NCBI RefSeq assembly: GCF_020171745.1
Contig: NZ_JAIVAH010000020.1
Location: 124,001 to 188,000, forward strand
From: Prescottella equi
Lineage (GTDB): Bacteria; Actinomycetota; Actinomycetes; Mycobacteriales; Mycobacteriaceae
Reading direction: 5' to 3'
DNA: 64,000 nucleotides
The notes below the pieces were generated by a model that saw nothing but the letters and a program-made list of their open reading frames with translations, was not told where the DNA came from and searched no databases. Made by a program: the position numbers and the translations under genes. Within the stretch, counting starts at the first letter, position 1. The number at the start of each line of letters is the position of its first letter. Shown piece by piece: positions 1 to 7,176 of the stretch.

Positions 1-726
1 CTCGCCGGGAAGACGCGCGTCGACCAGCCCATCGAGGTGGTCGGGATGCCGGGCGCGATCGTGATCTCACCGGACGGCACCCGTGCCTATGTCACCACCA
101 CCATGAGGAACGGCGACGGCAGGGTGACGGTGATCGACACCGCCACAAACGCCGTCGTCGGCGTGCCCATCGTGGTCGGACCGTATCCGGGCGGCGTGGC
201 GATCACCCCGAACGGCACCCGCGTCTACGTCACCAATGCGGGCTTCGGCACGCTGCTCGATCCCGGCTCCGTGTCGGTGATCGACACCACCGCGAACCCT
301 CCCGTCGTCACCGAGGTCGCGGTCGGCAGGAGTCCGCGGGAGATCGCGATCACCCCGGACGGTGCCCACGCCTACGTCACCAACCAGTCCGGACACAGCG
401 TGTCGGTGATCGCGATCGACCGAGCGCCCACCCTCACCGGAGCACCGCCGGTGGGCGCGGCCGGCCAGTCCTACGCCCATGCCTTCACGGTCGCCGGGGA
501 ACCCGCCCCCACCGTCTCCGTCACCACCGGCAGCCTGCCCACCGGCCTGAACGTGTCCCCGGGCGGAATCCTGTCCGGAACCCCCACCACCGGTGGACGA
601 TTCGAGTTCACCGTGACCGCTACCAACAAGTTCGGTAAAGCCGATCTGCCGGTCGTCCTCGACATCACCGGCTCCCCGGATGCTCCGGACACTCCGGCAG
701 GATCGCTCGGCTCACTCGGATCCTGA
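1..726 (+). CDS. YVTN-type beta-propeller repeat protein, 5' truncated by window edge
   Basis: The frame is open from the first base, so the true start lies outside the window; 241 codons are visible. Three propeller blades are recognisable from repeated 'ITPDGTRAYVTN'-like strands (SPDGTRAYVTT, TPNGTRVYVTN, TPDGAHAYVTN), each followed by a 'VSVIDT' strand. From about residue 140 comes a putative Ig-like (He_PIG type) module with the typical LPTGLNVSPGGILSGTP strand. Proteins of this architecture are usually secreted or surface-attached, but the N-terminus needed to see a signal peptide is missing. The C-terminus ends in a Ser/Gly-rich tail with no membrane anchor or sorting signal. Substrate and role are unknown. 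Confidence 0.85.
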   Translation, partial: LAGKTRVDQPIEVVGMPGAIVISPDGTRAYVTTTMRNGDGRVTVIDTATNAVVGVPIVVGPYPGGVAITPNGTRVYVTNAGFGTLLDPGSVSVIDTTANPPVVTEVAVGRSPREIAITPDGAHAYVTNQSGHSVSVIAIDRAPTLTGAPPVGAAGQSYAHAFTVAGEPAPTVSVTTGSLPTGLNVSPGGILSGTPTTGGRFEFTVTATNKFGKADLPVVLDITGSPDAPDTPAGSLGSLGS

Positions 727-796
727 CCTTCTCCGCGGAAGCCCTCACACCTGACGACACGCGCCGCCGCTCCGGATGCCGGAGCGGGAGCGCGTC

Positions 797-1306
797 CTAC
801 CCGCCGGACAGCTCGGACCACCGGTCGACGTGCTCGCACAGCTGCCCGATGGGACCGATCACCACGTCCACGTGCGGATCTACCCAGACCGGTTCCCCCG
901 CGAGCAGTCGGGGCACCAGCAGCTGACGGCCCCGGCTGGGCCACTGGACGAAGTCGTAACCGGCAAGCTCGCCCTGCGCCGTATCCGCAACCCACACGGC
1001 CGCGTCACCGAACGTCGCATCCATCGTCAAGCCGTGGGCACACGTGAAGCCGCTGATGCCGCCCACACCCTCCCAGCCGATCGAGACGCGGTACTCGGAG
1101 TCGATCGCGAAATTCCATTCGAGTCGGTCGATCTTCACATCCGTACCGAATCTCAGGCAGCGAAGATCCCGCGCGACGGCAGCCAGTGCCCGAACCCATG
1201 GTTCGGGCGGGGCGAAACCCGGGCTCTCCACCGCCTCGGAGGCACTGTCGGCCAGCGAGATTCGCCAGAACAGGCTGTCGTGATTCCACGGGTCCGGGAG
1301 GGGCAT
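797..1306 (-). CDS. Hypothetical protein, 169 aa
   Basis: I do not recognise this family. The ATG at 1306 is chosen because a GGGAAGG ribosome site lies about 8 bases upstream; an ATG nine codons further upstream and a longer frame reaching 1693 would run over the divergent gene. The protein is soluble-looking, rich in Trp and acidic residues, with no signal peptide or membrane segment. It begins MPLPDPWNHDSLFWRISL and ends with a WSELSGG tail. The gene is divergent from the + strand gene at 1334, with only 27 bases between the start codons, so the two probably share a control region. Its role is unknown. Confidence 0.6.
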   Translation of the reverse strand: MPLPDPWNHDSLFWRISLADSASEAVESPGFAPPEPWVRALAAVARDLRCLRFGTDVKIDRLEWNFAIDSEYRVSIGWEGVGGISGFTCAHGLTMDATFGDAAVWVADTAQGELAGYDFVQWPSRGRQLLVPRLLAGEPVWVDPHVDVVIGPIGQLCEHVDRWSELSGG

Positions 1307-1333
1307 GCCTTCATCCTTCCCTACCATGGGCGC

Positions 1334-2041
1334 ATGGCACGGACACCGGACATCCCTTCCCCGCAGGTGGTGACCTACGACGGGCTGCCGACTTCCACCG
1401 GTGGTGCGCACTCGCTTCGAGTCAAGCACCCCGGCAAGGCATTCCAGCGCGTACGGAGCTTCGCCGAAGCCTGCACCGAGCCGGTGTCGTCGGAGACCTG
1501 GGTGTTCCGGGTCGCCGCCGGTGGACCACCCGCAGCGACGGAGCAACTGGTCACCCTCGCCACCGAGCGCTTCGGCGGTCCCCGCCACCGCGCGCGCACC
1601 CACACGGAATGGAACGTCGCCCCCGACGCCGTGCACGCCGCGCTCGACGTGATCGCGGCCGCCGGCCCCGACGCGGTCACGAGCCACGGGCATTCGCTGG
1701 CCGTGCTGACCTGCAGCATGCGCATCCGCCTTCTGGACCCGGACACCCGTGCCCCGTATCCCGGCATCACCCCCGACGCGTTCGGCCGCTTCGCCGTGGA
1801 CGGGTACGGCCGACTGCTGGGGGCCTCCGGCGTGCGTGCGACCATCGGTACCGCGGCATCGTCACTGTCGCTGTGGCTGAATCTTCCCGCCGACGACCGT
1901 ATGTCCCCCGCCGCCCGTCACGTGCAGGACCACCTCCCGTTCCGGCTGTCCGCGAAACACTGGCGGCTCTGGCGGCCCACCCGTAACGGCGACGGCTACC
2001 GCTCCACCAAGATTCCCTCACCCCTGCAACTCCCCGACTGA
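1334..2041 (+). CDS. Hypothetical protein, 235 aa
   Basis: The ATG at 1334 starts a 235-codon frame ending in TGA at 2041. No conserved domain, signal peptide or membrane helix is recognised. The middle part (about residues 90-190) alternates hydrophobic and charged segments as in a soluble alpha/beta protein, and the C-terminus is basic (WRLWRPTRNGDGYRSTK). The gene converges on the yidC-like gene (stop at 2064) with 22 bases between them and is divergent from the 169-aa gene. The tight divergent pairing with another orphan suggests a two-gene unit, but no function can be assigned. Confidence 0.6.
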   Translation: MARTPDIPSPQVVTYDGLPTSTGGAHSLRVKHPGKAFQRVRSFAEACTEPVSSETWVFRVAAGGPPAATEQLVTLATERFGGPRHRARTHTEWNVAPDAVHAALDVIAAAGPDAVTSHGHSLAVLTCSMRIRLLDPDTRAPYPGITPDAFGRFAVDGYGRLLGASGVRATIGTAASSLSLWLNLPADDRMSPAARHVQDHLPFRLSAKHWRLWRPTRNGDGYRSTKIPSPLQLPD

Positions 2042-2063
2042 GCCGCACCACGGCTGTGGCCGG

Positions 2064-3014
2064 TCAGCGCCGGTTCACCTTCCTGCGGTTCGGTTTCCGG
2101 TTCCGACTCACGGTCGGCCGGGCACCGGGTTCGGGCGCGCGGACCCGCGACTGCTGCGCGAGTGCGCTCTGCTTGGCCGCCGCCTCCCGGTCGAGACGCG
2201 CGAACACCAGATGCTGCTGTGCATACGTCCACACGTTGTTGCTCACCCAGTACAGCAGGATCGCGATGATCAGGAACGGACCTCCGACGAGGACTCCCAG
2301 CGGGAAGACCCACAGCGTGAGCTTGTTCATGATTGCGGTCTGCGGGTTGGCCGACGCGTCCGCCGTCTGTCTGGCCACCGATGCGCGCGCGTTGAAGTGT
2401 GTGGCGAGCGAGGCGATCACCATCAGCGGAATCGCCACGGCGGCGATCGTCGCCACGGTCGGGACACCGCCGTGGGACGCGAACGACGCCAGCACGTCGT
2501 CCGGAGACGTGATCGCGACGGAGATCGGCGCTCCGAACAACCGTGCACTCAGGAACGACTGCACATCGGTCGCGCTGAAGACATAGTTCGCGGTGTTCGC
2601 GTTGTCCTGCGCCGTCATTCCGAGCTGACCGGGTCCGGATCCAGTGCGGTTGAACGATCGCAGGACGTGGTAGAGCCCGATGAACACCGGCGCCTGCACC
2701 AGCACCGGCAGGCATCCCATCAGCGGGTTGAAGCCGTGCTCCCGCTGCAGCTTCTGCATTTCCAGCGCCATCTGCTGGCGGTCGCCGGCGTACTTCTTCT
2801 GCAGTGCCTTGATCTGCGGCTGCAGCTCGCGCATCTGGAGGCCGGTGCGTATCTGCCGGATCGCAGGCCAGAGAAGCAGCAGACGCAGGCTGAAGACGAG
2901 GAACACCACGGCCAGGCCCCAGGCGAACCCGTTGTCCGGCCCGAGCACGGCGCCGAACACTTTGTGCCAGAACCACAGGATTGCGGACACGGGGTAGTAG
3001 ATGAAATCGAGCAT
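2064..3014 (-). CDS. yidC: YidC/Oxa1-family membrane protein insertase (second copy type)
   Basis: 316 aa. YidC inserts and folds inner-membrane proteins alone or with SecYEG. The start ATG at 3014 follows an AAGAGGTG ribosome site; an upstream in-frame start is ignored because it adds residues ahead of the canonical [10 protein letters not shown] opening. Visible features are a first membrane helix after residue 5, a second ([19 protein letters not shown]) followed by the positively charged cytoplasmic hairpin ([25 protein letters not shown]), then the [18 protein letters not shown] helix typical of the 60KD_IMP domain, two further helices, and a basic C-terminal tail ([13 protein letters not shown]) that could touch ribosomes. 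The gene is not beside rnpA/rpmH, so it is probably a paralogue of the oriC-linked yidC. It is likely co-transcribed with the small membrane gene at 3140-3460. Confidence 0.9.
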   Translation of the reverse strand: MLDFIYYPVSAILWFWHKVFGAVLGPDNGFAWGLAVVFLVFSLRLLLLWPAIRQIRTGLQMRELQPQIKALQKKYAGDRQQMALEMQKLQREHGFNPLMGCLPVLVQAPVFIGLYHVLRSFNRTGSGPGQLGMTAQDNANTANYVFSATDVQSFLSARLFGAPISVAITSPDDVLASFASHGGVPTVATIAAVAIPLMVIASLATHFNARASVARQTADASANPQTAIMNKLTLWVFPLGVLVGGPFLIIAILLYWVSNNVWTYAQQHLVFARLDREAAAKQSALAQQSRVRAPEPGARPTVSRNRKPNRRKVNRR

Positions 3015-3139
3015 CGAGCACCTCTTCGCTGCACAATGCGACCGGAGCCGCACCGTGCGGACAGTGAACGCCGCTCAGGTCGGACGGACCGCGGCGCTAA
3101 GGGACAGGGGCGACGAACGCACCGCGCGGCGACGAAGCG

Positions 3140-3460
3140 CTACGCGGCGGTCGCAACCCGTCCGGGTGCTCGGGGACGACGGGGACGGCCGGGAGTGTTC
3201 GGCGCACTCTGCCTGCGGAAGGCGCCGCGCAGGTGCCGCTCCTCGTGCGGCGGCCCGGCGGCCGGTGCCGTCAGCCTGTGCAGCTGGGACAGCGCACCGT
3301 GACCGGTGACGGCGAAGATCAGCGCGATCGCAACCGCGGTGCCTGCGATGGCGGCAGGACCGTCGACGGAGGTCGTCGCGATCACCAGTGTCAGCACACC
3401 GAACCACGTGAGCTGAACAGTGTTCAGCCTCTCCGCGAGTGCTGACCTGATCGGTGCCAT
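3140..3460 (-). CDS. Small two-helix membrane protein (DUF6412-like)
   Basis: 106 aa. The N-terminal half holds two hydrophobic segments (TWFGVLTLVIATTSV and AIAGTAVAIALIFAV), followed by a Pro/Arg-rich cytoplasmic tail. Proteins of this size and layout accompany the second yidC in related actinobacteria and carry the label DUF6412; that family name is from memory and not proved here. It lies 125 bases upstream of yidC on the same strand, consistent with a common transcript and a role in membrane protein insertion, which is inference. Confidence 0.6.
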   Translation of the reverse strand: MAPIRSALAERLNTVQLTWFGVLTLVIATTSVDGPAAIAGTAVAIALIFAVTGHGALSQLHRLTAPAAGPPHEERHLRGAFRRQSAPNTPGRPRRPRAPGRVATAA

Positions 3461-3543
3461 GACAGGCAGCGTACCGACAACGTGTCACCGAGTGTCGACG
3501 GCGCAGCCTGTGACAACCGAATCTGCCGTCGAGAGGTGTCTCG

Positions 3544-4041
3544 TCACCACCAGTAGACCGGGTAGGCGGAGCGCGTCACCTTCGCGCGGACCCAGCCGGC
3601 CGCGACGAGGACGACGGCCGCGAGCCCGGCGCAGACGACGAACGAGATCTGCCCGCCGACGGTGATCGCTCCGATCAGCGCCGTCGCCGCGGCCGGGGAA
3701 TGCGAGGTTCGAGTCGCCAGCATCGCGCCGAGAGCCAGGCCGCCCGCGACAGCTCCGGCCCACAACGAATGGTCGACCGACCCGACGAGAACACCGACGA
3801 TCGCCGAGATCACCTGACCGCCGATCACGTTGCGGGGTTGAGAGAGCGGAAGTGTCGGGGCACCCGCGACGAGGGCCATGCTCGCTGCCATCGGCGGGAT
3901 GAGGAGCACGTGGCCGCCGAGGGTCCCGAGAAGCACCAGCGCACAAAGGGTGGCGGCGGACGTGACGATCGCGACGAGCAACGTTCCGAGCGGCGGGCGC
4001 GCGGGCGCTTTACTGGTGAGGATCGAGGTTCGGAGCGTCAT
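3544..4041 (-). CDS. HPP family integral membrane protein
   Basis: 165 aa with four hydrophobic segments (LLVAIVTSAATLCALVLLGT, VLLIPPMAASMALV, VISAIVGVLVGS/LWAGAVAGGLALGAML, ISFVVCAGLAAVVLVAAG). The LPLSQPRNVIGGQ segment and the HSPAAATALIGA segment correspond to the two conserved blocks of HPP proteins; the eponymous His-Pro-Pro is His-Ser-Pro here. Some HPP proteins have been linked to nitrite transport in plastids and cyanobacteria; the substrate in actinobacteria is unknown. The gene is divergent from the TetR gene at 4154. The 112-base interval carries two copies of an inverted repeat, suggesting it is that regulator's target. Confidence 0.8.
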   Translation of the reverse strand: MTLRTSILTSKAPARPPLGTLLVAIVTSAATLCALVLLGTLGGHVLLIPPMAASMALVAGAPTLPLSQPRNVIGGQVISAIVGVLVGSVDHSLWAGAVAGGLALGAMLATRTSHSPAAATALIGAITVGGQISFVVCAGLAAVVLVAAGWVRAKVTRSAYPVYWW

Positions 4042-4070
4042 CGTCGAGATCCCGGCCTTTCGAGCTTGCA

Positions 4071-4086
4071 GAGAACGTTCGTTCCC
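4071..4086. promoter_or_regulatory. Inverted repeat, probable TetR operator copy 1
   Basis: GAGAACG-TT-CGTTCCC, one mismatch from a perfect dyad. It lies 30 bases upstream of the HPP start codon, where it would cover that gene's promoter. The same sequence recurs at 4106-4121. Confidence 0.6.
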
Positions 4087-4105
4087 CCACCGAAGGAGTA
4101 CGGTA

Positions 4106-4121
4106 GAGAACGACCGTTCTC
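4106..4121. promoter_or_regulatory. Inverted repeat, probable TetR operator copy 2
   Basis: GAGAACG-AC-CGTTCTC, a perfect 7-base dyad with a 2-base centre. It lies 33 bases upstream of the TetR start codon. Its centre is 35 bases from that of copy 1, so the two sites flank the divergent promoters of the regulator and the HPP gene. Confidence 0.65.
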
Positions 4122-4153
4122 CAAGTCAAAGTGCACGGAAGGGGCGCACGCCG

Positions 4154-4822
4154 ATGCCCAGAGCCGACCAGTCCGGCGCCGACGCGTCCGAGACCGCCGG
4201 GAACACACTGCTCGGCGCTGCCGAGGCACTGTTCTACGAGCGCGGATTCCAGGCTGTCGGCATGGACGAGATCCGTGAAGCATCCGGCCTGCCTCTCAAA
4301 CGGATCTACTCGCTGTACCCGGGCAAGGAAGCACTGGCCGTGGCGATGCTGGACCGCCGCGACCGCCGGTGGCGCGCAGAACTCGCCGCGCACGTCGACC
4401 GCCACACCAGCCCCCGCGATCGCGTGATCGCCGTCTTCGACTGGCTGTCGACGTGGCTCGCCGGTCCCGGGCATCGCGGATGCGCGTGGATCAACGCCTT
4501 CGGCGAACTCGGGGGCACGTCCGAAGCCGTCGCCGGTGCAGTGCGCGAACACAAGGAGAGGTTCCGCGAGTATCTGACCGCTCTCGTCAGCGATGCGGGG
4601 GCGTCCTCGACAACTGCCGACGCCGCCTACCTCCTCGCCGAGGGGTGCATGGTCACCGCGGGGATCACGGGCACGGCACAACCCGCCGTCCAGGCACAGC
4701 GGGTGCTGCAGCTTCTGCTCGACCGCGATGACGCGAACTACCCGGCACCGCCTCCCTCGACTGGTGTCGATGCTGCAACCATTCCCGCGACTCACGACCG
4801 CCCCGTGCGTTCGTCGGGCTAG
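4154..4822 (+). CDS. TetR/AcrR family transcriptional regulator
   Basis: 222 aa. The N-terminus carries the TetR helix-turn-helix: LLGAAEALFYERGFQAVGMDE, then the recognition region IREASGLPLKRIYSLYPGKEAL (about residues 17-58), where Tyr-Ser-Leu-Tyr-Pro replaces the usual YYHF. The C-terminal ligand domain has the GHRGCAWINAFGEL segment found in TetR_C regulators of small organic ligands. The ATG at 4154 is preceded by GAAGGGG about 9 bases upstream. The gene is divergent from the HPP membrane gene, and the two dyads in between make auto-repression plus control of HPP likely (inference). The ligand cannot be told. Confidence 0.88.
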   Translation: MPRADQSGADASETAGNTLLGAAEALFYERGFQAVGMDEIREASGLPLKRIYSLYPGKEALAVAMLDRRDRRWRAELAAHVDRHTSPRDRVIAVFDWLSTWLAGPGHRGCAWINAFGELGGTSEAVAGAVREHKERFREYLTALVSDAGASSTTADAAYLLAEGCMVTAGITGTAQPAVQAQRVLQLLLDRDDANYPAPPPSTGVDAATIPATHDRPVRSSG

Positions 4823-4886
4823 CGTTCGGGAATGTCGCGGCCGCATCCCACCGCGACCCGGCTTCGCGGCAGGCAGGGGGACGCCG

Positions 4887-5879
4887 ATGTCCACACGTGT
4901 TCTCTCGGACTCGACCTGCACCCACGTCGTCGATGTGGCCGCCGACAAGGTGGACGTCGCCGACTGGCTGTTCTCGCTACCCGAGGCGGAGTACCGCCGC
5001 TGCTGTCCCCCGGACCACATCACGATCGGCGTCGGCACGGCCGAGGACGGGCAACCACTGTCGATCGGGGTCGAGACGATCGGCGACGCCCTCCTGATCC
5101 ACCACTTCGTCGGCGAGGTCGCCGACCCTCACCACTGCCGGATGGTGTCGATCTCGGACATCGTGGCCGCGGAGGGCCGGACGACGGTGGACGTGACATG
5201 GGAGTTGCGGGCCGAACCCACGGGCGACGGCCGGTGCACCGTCACCGACCGGATCCTCGTCACCCCCACCGGGGACTACTTCGCCTTCCTCGACGAACAC
5301 GGGATCGTCTTCGAGGACGCGGCCGCCGCGTGCCACGCCGCGTACGGTGACCACGTTCGCCGCGAGACCCCGCTGCTCGCGGGTAGCATCGCCCGCCGGG
5401 CGTCGCACTCGAACGGGCGCCATGCCGCCGGTTCCCTTGCCGCCGTGAATCTTCCGTCCGCCCCGACGGCAGAGTCCGACGGCGATGCCGCGAAGGCAGT
5501 CGTCCGCCGGAACACCGAGGAGGTGCAGGGCGGCGGGGACTTCGCGTTGTTCGACGAACTGTTCGCCGACGACTACGTCGACCACACCCCGCAGCCCGGC
5601 ACCACTCCCGACAAGGACGGCACCCGACTGCTCTATCAGTCGCTGCGCACGGGGTTCCCGGACTTCCACCCCGAGATCCATTGGCAGTCGGTCGACGGCG
5701 ATCTGGTCACCACCTACAAGACCTACCGCGGTACCCACCGGGGCGCGTTCCGGGGCATCGAACCCACCGGTCGCGCAGTCTCTTTCGAGACCGTCGACGT
5801 CATGCGGGTGCAGGGCGGCCGGATCGTCGAGCACTGGGGTGTGGCGAACCTGCTGTCGCTGATGAAGCAACTCGGCTGA
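4887..5879 (+). CDS. Fusion protein: SRPBCC-like N-terminus and SnoaL-like ester cyclase C-terminus
   Basis: 330 aa; ATG at 4887 behind an AGGGGG ribosome site. Residues 1-150 look like a ligand-pocket SRPBCC-type fold (alternating strands such as LSIGVETIGDALLIHHFVGE and TTVDVTWELRAE). After a linker of about 40 residues, residues 195-330 form a SnoaL/NTF2-like ester cyclase domain: VRRNTEEVQGGGDFALFDEL, ADDYVDHTPQPG, GFPDFHPEIHW, YRGTHRGAFRGIEPTGR and VMRVQGGRIVEHWGV are the usual blocks. SnoaL proteins act on polyketide-like or other small molecules, but many family members have no known reaction. It is read in the same direction as the TetR gene 64 bases upstream and may share its transcript. 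The 3' end stops one base before the convergent gene. Confidence 0.75.
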   Translation: MSTRVLSDSTCTHVVDVAADKVDVADWLFSLPEAEYRRCCPPDHITIGVGTAEDGQPLSIGVETIGDALLIHHFVGEVADPHHCRMVSISDIVAAEGRTTVDVTWELRAEPTGDGRCTVTDRILVTPTGDYFAFLDEHGIVFEDAAAACHAAYGDHVRRETPLLAGSIARRASHSNGRHAAGSLAAVNLPSAPTAESDGDAAKAVVRRNTEEVQGGGDFALFDELFADDYVDHTPQPGTTPDKDGTRLLYQSLRTGFPDFHPEIHWQSVDGDLVTTYKTYRGTHRGAFRGIEPTGRAVSFETVDVMRVQGGRIVEHWGVANLLSLMKQLG

Positions 5880-5880
5880 T

Positions 5881-7107
5881 TCAGCTCGCAGAGTCCGCGA
5901 ACTCGAGTTGCACCGCCGACGCCCCGCGCAACGCGGCCACCTGTTCGGCTTCCGTGCGCACTTGCTCGCGGACCGTAACGTCCAGCGGCTCGAAGGTTTC
6001 GAACGTCAACGTCAGCGTCCGGCCGCTCTTGCGGGGGCGCCACGTTCCGACGACTCTGCCGTCCGCGAGTACCGCACCCGGGTCGCCGACCGTCCTCCAC
6101 ACCTGGGCATGGTGTTGCCTGTCGACGATGGATTCCCGATCCCTCGCCTGCAGGTAGGGGTCGTGCGGCGGGAGCAGCCGCACCCCGGCCGCCGGCGGCG
6201 GTGACCGCAAGGCGTCCAGATCCTCGGCGAGGATCCACGCCGAGCGGCCGTCGACGTCGACGGGGCTGAGCTCGTCCGCGAGCGTCGACCACCACGGTTC
6301 GACATCGCCGGTGCGCACACCGATCCAGGCGGCGAAGTCCTTGCGAGTGGACGGGCCGTAGCAGTGCAGGTAGCGGCGCAGCAGGTCTGCGCGGGCAGCG
6401 CCGGGCTCGACCTGCGGCAGGGGCCGGCCCAGCCACTCGTCGAGCAGAACGAACGGCGCCTTGTTCCCGGTTCTCGTTGCGAGGCAGACGATTCCACGCA
6501 ACGTCAGGATCCGGAGGCAGAAGTGCACGACGGCCTCCCCCAGTGGCTGGTGTGTGCCGTAGGGCCCGTCCGCCAGCCACTTCTCGCGTCGTTTGGGAGT
6601 GAGCCCGGGTGCGATGCGTTCGGCCAGTTCCTTGCCGAGCTCGTTGATCGCCAACTGCCTGCCCGACAGCACCGTCGCGATCTCGTCGGCGATGAGGTCG
6701 ACCGTCTCGTCCAATCCCAGCCCGAGCGTGTCGAGCGCCCGCTCCACACCGCTGATCAGGTGCAGCCGCGCCTTCTCGGTCGCCGGCAGAACGCCCGCGG
6801 TGAAGACCGAAACGTGCGCGGTCGGGAAGTAGAACGGCGCACCGCGCATCGACCACGACTGCAGCAGAGTGCGCTCCTCGGCGACCAGACGGTCGACGAG
6901 ATCCCGCGTCACGCCCTCGACGCGGGCGTGCAGCGCGAGCAGCGCCGACCCGGGCGGGCTGTTCTGAATACCGCACGCGCCCACCACGTCGAGCAGATCG
7001 TCGAGCGGCCTGCGGTGGTCGAGGTGATGCGCGTGGAGTCGAAACGCGACGACATCGTCGGTGCGTACCGTGGCGGCGGGATCACCGCCACTCGAGCGAG
7101 GTGTCAC
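5881..7107 (-). CDS. Winged-helix DNA-binding protein of the AlkZ/HTH_42 family
   Basis: 408 aa. GTG start at 7107 behind GGGAGG. The family includes AlkZ, which unhooks interstrand crosslinks and excises bulky adducts using a Gln-containing motif; many members are annotated only as winged-helix proteins. The visible fold has an N-terminal segment with IQNSPPGSALLALHARV, a region with three predicted winged helices (residues 130-300), and a C-terminal beta domain containing LLPPHDPYLQARDRES and the WRPRKSGRTLTLTFE strand. The canonical AlkZ QxQ pair is not clear (Gln-Asn-Ser at the equivalent place), so glycosylase activity is unproven. Its stop codon is one base from that of the convergent SnoaL fusion. 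Confidence 0.8.
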   Translation of the reverse strand: MTPRSSGGDPAATVRTDDVVAFRLHAHHLDHRRPLDDLLDVVGACGIQNSPPGSALLALHARVEGVTRDLVDRLVAEERTLLQSWSMRGAPFYFPTAHVSVFTAGVLPATEKARLHLISGVERALDTLGLGLDETVDLIADEIATVLSGRQLAINELGKELAERIAPGLTPKRREKWLADGPYGTHQPLGEAVVHFCLRILTLRGIVCLATRTGNKAPFVLLDEWLGRPLPQVEPGAARADLLRRYLHCYGPSTRKDFAAWIGVRTGDVEPWWSTLADELSPVDVDGRSAWILAEDLDALRSPPPAAGVRLLPPHDPYLQARDRESIVDRQHHAQVWRTVGDPGAVLADGRVVGTWRPRKSGRTLTLTFETFEPLDVTVREQVRTEAEQVAALRGASAVQLEFADSAS

Positions 7108-7176
7108 CTGTCGCCTCCCGTCGGTCGTTCCGATTGTGCCGGGCGGGTCGCCTCGATGAGCTAGCGGACCACCTAC

